Source: Streptomyces sp. Sge12 (lineage in GTDB: Bacteria > Actinomycetota > Actinomycetes > Streptomycetales > Streptomycetaceae). Taken from it: DNA of 64,000 nt. The translations under genes and the position numbers were made by a program. The notes beneath the pieces were generated by a model that saw nothing but the letters and a program-made list of their open reading frames with translations, did not search any database and was not told the origin of the DNA. This document shows, piece by piece, positions 17,171 through 23,506 of this stretch (positions are counted from its first letter, which is position 1; the number at the start of each line of letters is the position of its first letter). The DNA is taken from contig NZ_CP020555.1 in the NCBI RefSeq assembly GCF_002080455.1, positions 4,669,501-4,733,500 of the forward strand, read 5' to 3'.

Positions 17171-18037
17171 TCAACCAGCGGCCCGCACCACCCGCCGCAG
17201 CGCCGCCACCGGGTCCGCCGCCCGGCTGACGGACCGGCCCACCACCACGTGCGAGGCCCCGGCCGCGAAGGCCGCCCGGGGCGTCCCCGCCCGGGCATGC
17301 CCACCCGCCGCGCCACCGAAGCCCGCCGCGCCACCGAAGCCCGCCGCGCCACCGAAGCCCGCCGCGCCACCGGAGCCCGCCGCGCCACCGAAGCCCGCCG
17401 TCCCACCGGAGCCCGCCGAGCCCTCCGGCTGTAGGGCCACCCCCGGCGTGACGACCAGCCGGTCCGGCCCCAGCAGCTGGCGCACCCCCGCGGCCTCCCG
17501 GGGCGAGGCGACGACCCCGTCGCATCCCGCGCCCGCCGCCAGCCGGGCCAGCCGCAGCACCTGCTCCTCGGTGCCCGCGTCGACGCCGATGTCCGCCAGG
17601 TCGCTCCCGGTCATGCTCGTGACCACCGTCAGCGCGAGCACCCGCAGCCGCGGGAACTCCCGCGCCGCCTCCACCGCCGCGGACATGATCCCCGTACCGC
17701 CCATGGCGTGCACGGTCACCATGGACGCGCCCAGCGCGCCGGCGGCCCGGACGGCGCCGGCCACGGAGTTCGGGATCTCGAAGAGCTTCAGGTCGAGGAA
17801 GACCTCGTGCCCCCGCCCGACGAGGTCCCGTGCGAGTCCGGGGCCCGCGCAGGTCAGCAGCTCCAGGCCGATCTTGTAGAAGCCGCAGGCATCGCCGAGC
17901 CGCTCGACGAGCGCCTCGGCGGCCCGGCGCTCGTCGAAGTCGAGGGCGACGATCACCTTGCGGTCGGCGGGAGCGGGAGCGGGAACGGGAGCGGGGACGG
18001 GAGCAAGGGCGGGTGCGGGGGCGGGGTCCGTGTTCAC
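17171..18037 (-). CDS. pyrF: orotidine 5'-phosphate decarboxylase-like protein with altered active site
   Basis: A 288-residue (beta/alpha)8 protein of the type-1 OMP decarboxylase family (OMP to UMP). VALDFD, YKIG (Lys55) and FLDLKLFEIPNSV are recognisable, but the normal tetrad motif DLKxxDIP reads D82-L-K84-L-F-E87-I-P, so the second Asp is Glu. The phosphate-loop segment, where the family has a DQxR motif, is replaced by about 40 residues of GFGGAA repeats (207-246) before GTPRAAFAAGASHVVVGRSV. The N-terminus has an extra Pro-Ala repeat of 25 residues. GTG 18037 lacks a ribosome site and lies 16 bp after the upstream gene. It may have reduced or different activity; streptomycetes normally carry another pyrF in the main pyr cluster. 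Confidence 0.7.
   Translation of the reverse strand: MNTDPAPAPALAPVPAPVPAPAPADRKVIVALDFDERRAAEALVERLGDACGFYKIGLELLTCAGPGLARDLVGRGHEVFLDLKLFEIPNSVAGAVRAAGALGASMVTVHAMGGTGIMSAAVEAAREFPRLRVLALTVVTSMTGSDLADIGVDAGTEEQVLRLARLAAGAGCDGVVASPREAAGVRQLLGPDRLVVTPGVALQPEGSAGSGGTAGFGGAAGSGGAAGFGGAAGFGGAAGFGGAAGGHARAGTPRAAFAAGASHVVVGRSVSRAADPVAALRRVVRAAG
17300..17419 (-). repeat. 18-bp tandem repeat expansion inside pyrF-like gene
   Basis: On the + strand the unit GCCACCGAAGCCCGCCGC recurs head to tail with minor changes about six to seven times, encoding (GFGGAA)n with GSGG variants. It lies exactly in the loop before the last beta strand of the barrel, a phosphate-binding region in OMP decarboxylases. 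Confidence 0.9.
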
Positions 18038-18053
18038 GCCGTCATTGTCGACG

Positions 18054-18611
18054 TCATCGCCCGGTCGGGACCCGGCAGGCCTCCGAGAAGCCCTGACTGG
18101 TCAGGCCGAAGGCGCTGTTGACGCGCGAGCGCCAGTTCTCCAGCGCGACCGTCGCGGTCAGCTCGACGAACGCCTCCTCGCCGAGCCGCGCGATCAGCTC
18201 CCGCGCGAGCTCGTCCGTGACCGTCGGCTCGGTCTCCGTCATGGCCTCGGCGTACTCCATGACCAGCAGTTCCAGCACGGTGAACACCTCCGGGGCCTCC
18301 CGCCACCGCGGCACCCGTTCGATCTTCTCCGCCGGCACGCCCAGCTCGTGGCCCTCCCAGTAGCCGAAGTCCATGCACCACGAACAGTTGATGCGGGCCG
18401 CCGACGCCATCACCGCGAGGTGCTTGAGGCCGGCGTCGAGCGCCCTCCACTTCGCCGCGCTCCGCTCCAGCCGGACGTAGGACAGCAGCACCTGCGAGTG
18501 GTGCCCGTACGCCCGGCCCGGGTCGAGCACCTTGCCGTAGGTGCGGCGCGAGTACCACGAGCCGATGCGCATGAGGAGGGTGCGGGGCGGGGTGAGCGAG
18601 ATACGCGGCAT
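18054..18611 (-). CDS. carboxymuconolactone decarboxylase (AhpD-like) family protein
   Basis: A 185-residue all-helical protein. The CxxC motif of the AhpD-like fold is present in ARINCSWCMDFGYWEG, pointing to a thiol-dependent peroxidase or reductase activity rather than lactone decarboxylation; in AhpD the pair is followed by His, here by Asp-Phe-Gly as in many actinobacterial members. ATG 18611 is chosen because GGGAG lies 9 nt before it. The pyrF-like gene follows after 16 bp, so both are probably one transcript. Confidence 0.8.
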   Translation of the reverse strand: MPRISLTPPRTLLMRIGSWYSRRTYGKVLDPGRAYGHHSQVLLSYVRLERSAAKWRALDAGLKHLAVMASAARINCSWCMDFGYWEGHELGVPAEKIERVPRWREAPEVFTVLELLVMEYAEAMTETEPTVTDELARELIARLGEEAFVELTATVALENWRSRVNSAFGLTSQGFSEACRVPTGR

Positions 18612-18695
18612 GACAGTCATCTCCCGGGCAGGGGCGGTCTTGTTTCCGCCTTCACAGGGAGGACCGGACAGCCGGGCCGAATGTGACAGCGGGCC

Positions 18696-19529
18696 CTACG
18701 GGAGCTCGATGCCCAGGTCCCAGCCGTCGTGGGCGTGCGTGCACAGGCAGTCCCGGGTCTCGGTGGCCGGCAGGGCCGCCACCGCGTCGAAGAGGACCTC
18801 GCGCAGCCGGCCGACGTTCTCGCCGAACACCTTCAGGACCTCCGTGTGAGAGACCCCCTCGCCGGTTTCGGCGCCCGCGTCCAGGTCCGTGACCAGGGCC
18901 ATGGAGGTGTAGCAGAGCCCCAGCTCACGGGCGAGGACCGCCTCCGGGTGACCGGTCATGCCGACCACCGACCAGCCCGCCGCCGCGTGCCAGCGCGATT
19001 CGGCGCGCGTCGAGAACCGGGGTCCCTCGATGACGACCATGGTGCCGCCGTCCACCGGCTCCCAGTCGCGGCCCCGGGCCGCCGCCAGCGCCACGGACCG
19101 GCCCACCGGGCAGTACGGGTCGGCGAAGGTGGTGTGCACGACGTTCGGGACGGAGCCGTCGGGCAGCGGCTCGCCGTCGAAGAAGGTCTGGGCGCGGGCC
19201 TTCGTACGGTCGACCAGCTGGTCGGGCACGAGCAGCGTGCCCGGCCCGTACTCGGTGCGCAGGCCGCCGACCGCGCACGGGCCCAGTACCTGACGGACCC
19301 CGACGGAGCGCAGGGCCCACAGGTTCGCCCGGTAGTTGATCTTGTGCGGCGGGACGGTGTGGCTGCGCCCGTGCCGGGGGAGGAAGGCCACCTGGCGCCC
19401 GCCCAGCTCTCCGATGTACAGGGAGTCGCTCGGGGGTCCGTACGGGGTCTCGACCTGGATCTCGGAGACGTCCTCCAGGAAGGAGTAGAAGCCCGAACCG
19501 CCGATGACACCGATCTCTGCGTTCACCAT
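18696..19529 (-). CDS. mtnP: S-methyl-5'-thioadenosine phosphorylase
   Basis: A 277-residue cytosolic enzyme of purine/methionine salvage that splits methylthioadenosine with phosphate to adenine and methylthioribose 1-phosphate. The phosphate loop IGGSGFYSFL, the block LPRHGRSHTVPPHKINYRAN, the base-binding EGPRFSTRAES and the purine-contacting NH2-side MTGHPEAVLARELG with later TDLDAG are all intact. GGTGGA precedes the start. The gene lies 84 bp above the AhpD-like gene on the same strand. Annotation as MTA rather than general purine phosphorylase rests on the HxxPPHKI motif. Confidence 0.92.
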   Translation of the reverse strand: MVNAEIGVIGGSGFYSFLEDVSEIQVETPYGPPSDSLYIGELGGRQVAFLPRHGRSHTVPPHKINYRANLWALRSVGVRQVLGPCAVGGLRTEYGPGTLLVPDQLVDRTKARAQTFFDGEPLPDGSVPNVVHTTFADPYCPVGRSVALAAARGRDWEPVDGGTMVVIEGPRFSTRAESRWHAAAGWSVVGMTGHPEAVLARELGLCYTSMALVTDLDAGAETGEGVSHTEVLKVFGENVGRLREVLFDAVAALPATETRDCLCTHAHDGWDLGIELP

Positions 19530-19563
19530 GCGGTCCACCCTAAGGCCCTGCCGTGGGCATGCC

Positions 19564-19600
19564 GAAGGCCCCGCTGCCGCTGGGGCGGGCGGGGCCTCGG
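19564..19600 (-). terminator. hairpin between the FmdB-like gene and mtnP
   Basis: AGGCCCCGC (19566-19574) pairs with GCGGGGCCT (19589-19597), with further CCG/CGG pairs outside. It lies just after the FmdB-like gene and before mtnP, so it probably ends the heat-shock-type transcript. Confidence 0.6.
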
Positions 19601-19610
19601 GGAGAAGCGA

Positions 19611-19931
19611 TCAGGCGGCCGACGTGGAGCTGCTGCTCGACGAGCTCGACGACGTCGAGGAGGACGAGGCGGCGGGAGCGGCGGCGGGGGTCGACGTCGA
19701 GGACGACGAGGAGCTGGACGACGGCTTCGAGGCAGGGGTGCTGCTGGACGACGCGCCGCGGCTGTCGTTCCGGTAGAAACCGGAGCCCTTGAAGACGATG
19801 CCGACCGCGGAGAACACCTTCTTCAGGCGTCCGTCGCAGCTCGGGCACACGGTCAGTGCGTCATCGGTGAACTTCTGCACGGCCTCAAGGCCCTCACCGC
19901 ACTCGGTGCACTGGTACTGGTAGGTCGGCAC
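19611..19931 (-). CDS. FmdB/Ruc-like zinc-ribbon protein with disordered Ser-rich tail
   Basis: A 106-residue protein. The N-terminal zinc ribbon has two CxxC knuckles (CTEC at 8-11 and CPSC at 29-32) and the FmdB ending VFSAVGIVFKGSGFYRND. The rest (58-106) is almost only Ser, Thr, Ala and Pro. The GTG start at 19931 has a perfect AGGAGG. From memory, the M. tuberculosis gene in the same synteny (Rv0991c, Ruc) encodes a redox-regulated chaperone with the same architecture. The CIRCE element upstream predicts HrcA-controlled heat induction here as well. It is followed by a hairpin and then mtnP. Confidence 0.85.
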   Translation of the reverse strand: MPTYQYQCTECGEGLEAVQKFTDDALTVCPSCDGRLKKVFSAVGIVFKGSGFYRNDSRGASSSSTPASKPSSSSSSSSTSTPAAAPAASSSSTSSSSSSSSSTSAA

Positions 19932-19941
19932 GAATTTCCTC

Positions 19942-19968
19942 CTGGCACTCTCACTCAATGAGTGCTAA
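19942..19968 (-). promoter_or_regulatory. CIRCE operator (HrcA site) upstream of FmdB/Ruc-like gene
   Basis: Read on the minus strand: TTAGCACTC, nine bases (ATTGAGTGA), then GAGTGCCAG. The left arm is identical to the CIRCE consensus and the right arm matches GAGTGCTAA at 7 of 9 positions, with the exact N9 spacing. It ends at the AGGAGG ribosome site of the FmdB-like gene, a usual place for CIRCE in a 5' leader. HrcA binding would repress transcription until heat shock. Confidence 0.85.
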
Positions 19969-19998
19969 CGACGCTCCATGGTGACGTATTCCGGCGGA

Positions 19999-21399
19999 TC
20001 AGTCCACCGTCACCGGCGCGCGGTGACCCATCCCACGCTCGTTCACCCGGTTACGGGGGGCCGGCGGGGTGTCGGCAGGGGCCTTCGCCTGCGGCTTCGA
20101 GGCGGTCTCGGTCCGGGCCGCGGGCGCGGCCTCCCGCTCGGGCGCGGCCTCCTGCGCGGACGCGTTCACGATCCGGCTCGGGGCCTTGGGGGCCAGCTTG
20201 GCCCGCAGCGCCAGCAGGGTGGCCAGCGCGAGCGCGGTGGCACCCATGGGTACCAGGAAGCCGTACGAGGATCCGTGCGCGTCCGTCAGGCGGCCGGCCA
20301 GGATGACGGCGACGGCCTGACCGAAGGCGATCGAGCCGGTCAGCCAGGTGAAGGCCTCGGTCCGGGCGCCGGCGGGGACCAGCTGCTCGACCATCGTGTA
20401 GCCGGTGATCAGGGCCGGGGCGATGAACAGGCCGACGACCAGGCCGAGCGCGCCCAGCAGGATCATCGAGTTCGCCGCCCACAGGACGGACGCGGCGGCG
20501 GTGAGGCCGATGTAGCCGAGGATCAGCCGGCGACGCGGGCCGATCTTCCAGGCGATGGCGCCCATGGCGATGCCGGCGATCATGTTGCCCGCGGCGAAGA
20601 CGCCGTAGAGCAGGCCGTTGGCGCCGGGGTTGCCGATCTCGTTGGAGAAGGCGGCGAGCGAGACCTGCATGCCGCCGAAGACGGCGCCGATCCCGAGGAA
20701 GGCGAAGATCAGGACGCGCAGGCCGGCGTGGGACAGCGCGAAGCCGCGCTTGTCACCGGTGGCCGACGGGGCGTGCGTCTTGGGCTGGCTGGCCCGCTGG
20801 GCTGCGAAGAGCAGGCCGCCGAGCAGGGTCAGCGTGGCCTCGGTGACCAGGCCGGCCGCCGGGTGGATGCCGGTGCACAGCGCGGTCGCCAGGACCGGGC
20901 CGACGACGAAGGTGAACTCGTCGGTGACGGACTCGAAGGCGGCGGCCGTCGGCAGCAGCGGCGAGCCCTCCAGCTTGGCGGCCCAGCGCGCCCGGACCAT
21001 GGGCCCGACCTGCGGGACCGAGGCGCCGGCGGGTACGGCGGCCAGCGCCAGTACGAGGACCGGGGCGTCCAGCAGCGCGAGCGCGGCCAGGCCGGTGACG
21101 GCGACGGAGTGCGCGAGGACCACCGGCAGCAGGACGGCGGTCTGGCCGAAGCGGTCGGTGAAGATGCCCATCAGCGGGGCGGACAGGGCCATGGAGATAC
21201 CGGTGACGGCGGCGACGATGCCGGCGCTGCCGTAGGAACCGGTGGTGTGCTGGACCAGCAGCAGGATGCTGATGGTCAGCATGCCGAAGGGAAGCCGTGC
21301 TGCGAAGCCGGGAAGTACGAAGCCGAGGGCGCCGGGAGTGCGCAGGAGCTGCCCGTAGCCGGGGCGGGCGGACGTGTCGGTCGTGACCGCGGATGTCAC
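19999..21399 (-). CDS. MFS transporter
   Basis: A 466-residue membrane protein with twelve hydrophobic segments, of the major facilitator superfamily. The family loop motif is seen as MGIFTDRFGQTAVLLP between TM2 and TM3, and MGAIAWKIGPRRRLIL in the second half. The C-terminal 60 residues are an Ala/Pro/Glu-rich cytoplasmic tail. GTG 21399 is supported by AAGGCAAGG just upstream, so the longer frame to 21552 is rejected. It is upstream of the FmdB-like gene on the same strand, but the CIRCE element and gap suggest separate transcription. Drug or metabolite export is likely; substrate unknown. Confidence 0.85.
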   Translation of the reverse strand: MTSAVTTDTSARPGYGQLLRTPGALGFVLPGFAARLPFGMLTISILLLVQHTTGSYGSAGIVAAVTGISMALSAPLMGIFTDRFGQTAVLLPVVLAHSVAVTGLAALALLDAPVLVLALAAVPAGASVPQVGPMVRARWAAKLEGSPLLPTAAAFESVTDEFTFVVGPVLATALCTGIHPAAGLVTEATLTLLGGLLFAAQRASQPKTHAPSATGDKRGFALSHAGLRVLIFAFLGIGAVFGGMQVSLAAFSNEIGNPGANGLLYGVFAAGNMIAGIAMGAIAWKIGPRRRLILGYIGLTAAASVLWAANSMILLGALGLVVGLFIAPALITGYTMVEQLVPAGARTEAFTWLTGSIAFGQAVAVILAGRLTDAHGSSYGFLVPMGATALALATLLALRAKLAPKAPSRIVNASAQEAAPEREAAPAARTETASKPQAKAPADTPPAPRNRVNERGMGHRAPVTVD

Positions 21400-21766
21400 G
21401 GCCTTGCCTTTCCGCTGCCTGGTAGAGCGTCCCCGTCTGCGGACGGTGCTTCGCCTTGTGAGCGGCCGCACCCGTACATGTGGGAGCCCCGAGAGCTGTC
21501 CTCTTGCGCAGAACCGAGTGATACCTGGGCGCCCACTGCGGGAGGGTGCCACGGCCGCTTTGCGGTCGCGCCAGCTCTGCGTCAGGCAGAGTTGGTTCGA
21601 TCTGGTGTGCCTTCATCGTACAGGGAAACCCACTACCACCCCCTGTGAATTCGGTGACAAGGGGTGTCTTCACCTGGGATTAACGGCCGCTTCGCATGTA
21701 AAGAGCCCGGAAAAGCGGGCGAAAGTGGGCATATCTCAGCGAATTCGGCCGAATTAGAACGACGCT
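21400..21766. other. 367-bp intergenic region between MFS gene and antiporter
   Basis: No gene is supported here. It is AT-richer than its surroundings and holds the MFS promoter region. Visible structures are the inverted repeat CTCTGC-N5-GCAGAG (21575-21591), a TACGAT box on the minus strand near 21620, and the perfect 14-bp palindrome AATTCGGCCGAATT (21742-21755) just beyond the antiporter stop. The first repeat could be an operator for the transporter; the last could be a weak terminator. Confidence 0.6.
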
Positions 21767-23272
21767 CTAACGGGAAACGGGTCCGCCCGTGCCCAGCCAC
21801 CCCGCGAGCTTGCCGCCCCGCGCCACCGCCCGCAGCCGCGTTTCCGCCGCGTCCCGGACCGGATCCGTGGCCACCACCAGCAGCTCGTCCCCGCGCCGCA
21901 GCACGGTCGACGGCGCCGGTACGAAGCTCTTCGCGTCCCGGACCACCAGCGTGACCGAGGCTCCCGGCGGCAGCCGCAGTTCGCTCACCTCCACACCGTG
22001 CATCCGCGAGGCCGGCGGGATGGAGAAGGACAGCAGGTGTCCGCGCAGCTTCTCCAGCGGCGCCGACTCGATCCCGAGGTCGGAGGCGCCCTCGTCCCCG
22101 TTGCCGAGGTTCAGCTTGCGCGCCAGCCACGGCAGGGTCGGGCCCTGCACCAGGGTGTAGACGACGACCAGGACGAAGACGATGTTGAAGACGCGGTCGC
22201 TGCCCTGGATCCCGGACACCATCGGGATCGTCGCCAGGATGATGGGCACGGCGCCGCGCAGGCCCGCCCACGACATCAGCACCTGTTCCTGCCAGGAGAT
22301 CCGGAAGGGCAGCAGGCTGAGGAAGACCTCCAGGGGCCGCGCCACCATCGTCAGCACCAGCCCGATGACCACGGCCGGCCAGAAGTCGCGGACCAGCTCG
22401 TGCGGGGTGACCAGCAGCCCCAGCAGCACGAACATGCCGATCTGGGCGATCCAGCCGAGCCCGTCGGCGAACCCCCGGGTGGCCGGCCAGTGCGGGAGCT
22501 TCGCGTTCCCCAGCACCATCGCCGCCAGGTACACCGCGAGGAAGCCGGAGCCGTGCGCCATCGCGCCGGCCGCGTACGCCACGATGGCGATGGCCATCAC
22601 GGCGATCGGGTAGAGGCCGGAGGCGGGCAGCGCCACGTGCCGCAGCCCGTAGGCACCCAGGAAGCCCACGGTCAGGCCGATCGCGATGCCGATCGCCAGT
22701 TCCAGGGCGATCTTGCCGATGAGGACGTACCACTCGTCCACCGGGCCGACGGTCGAGAAGGCCACGACCAGGATGACGACGGGTGCGTCGTTGAAGCCGG
22801 ACTCGGCCTCCAGGACGCCGGTGATCCGGGAGGGCAGCGGGACCTTGCGCAGCACCGAGAAGACGGCCGCCGCGTCGGTCGAGGAGACGACCGCGCCGAT
22901 CAGCAGGGCCTGCCGCCATTCCAGTCCGACCAGGTAGTGCGCCCCGGCCGCCGTCACGCCCACGCTGACCGCCACGCCCACCAGGGAAAGCACGACCGCG
23001 GCCGGCAGGGCCGGCTTGATCTCTTTCCACTTCGTGCCCAGACCGCCTTCGGCGAGGATCACGACCAGCGCGGCATAACCGATGACCTGGGTCAGCTCGG
23101 CGTTGTCGAATACGACGTTGCCGATGCCGTCCTGGCCTATCGCGATGCCTATGCCGAGGTAGATGAGCAGGCTGGGGAGGCCGCTGCGCGAAGAGATGCG
23201 TACCGCCGCGACGGCGACGAGCAGCACGAGCGAGCAGACCAGCAGCAGCTCATTGAGCGTGTGGACAGTCAG
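21767..23272 (-). CDS. potassium/proton antiporter, NhaP2/CvrA type
   Basis: A 501-residue protein. A CPA1-type cation/proton exchanger domain of about 12 segments (residues 5-400) contains the ion-binding motif AESGFNDAPVV, and a TrkA_C domain follows (about 410-485; GVEVSELRLPPGASVTLVVRD). It exports K+ in exchange for protons and is probably gated by a ligand on TrkA_C. The start is CTG 23272: GAGGAGG lies 8 nt before it, and the frame gives LTVHTLNELLLVCSLVLL, restoring the whole first helix. GTG 23227 would cut that helix and has no ribosome site. Confidence 0.85.
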   Translation of the reverse strand: MTVHTLNELLLVCSLVLLVAVAAVRISSRSGLPSLLIYLGIGIAIGQDGIGNVVFDNAELTQVIGYAALVVILAEGGLGTKWKEIKPALPAAVVLSLVGVAVSVGVTAAGAHYLVGLEWRQALLIGAVVSSTDAAAVFSVLRKVPLPSRITGVLEAESGFNDAPVVILVVAFSTVGPVDEWYVLIGKIALELAIGIAIGLTVGFLGAYGLRHVALPASGLYPIAVMAIAIVAYAAGAMAHGSGFLAVYLAAMVLGNAKLPHWPATRGFADGLGWIAQIGMFVLLGLLVTPHELVRDFWPAVVIGLVLTMVARPLEVFLSLLPFRISWQEQVLMSWAGLRGAVPIILATIPMVSGIQGSDRVFNIVFVLVVVYTLVQGPTLPWLARKLNLGNGDEGASDLGIESAPLEKLRGHLLSFSIPPASRMHGVEVSELRLPPGASVTLVVRDAKSFVPAPSTVLRRGDELLVVATDPVRDAAETRLRAVARGGKLAGWLGTGGPVSR

Positions 23273-23506
23273 CGGGCGGCCCTCCTCAATGCGCCCGGTG
23301 GGTCGATCCAGCCGGGCGACAAGTTCGGCAAGTAGTTCGTTACCTTACCTAATCTTTGACGCGCCCTTTACGCGATAACCACATTGTGAAACGTCTGTTC
23401 GCCCCTGTCCTCGTCAGCTCCACCCCTGGCGGATCAACGAAGTCGGTCCTGCGCCTATGGTTGCTCCCAGCACTCCCAGGACCACCCTGCCCCTCTAAGG
23501 ACAGCG

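Noticed and set aside
23340..23352. Iron-box-like TTAGGTAAGG on the minus strand upstream of the antiporter
   Set aside because: Only the left half of the DmdR/DtxR consensus is matched; the right half is absent.
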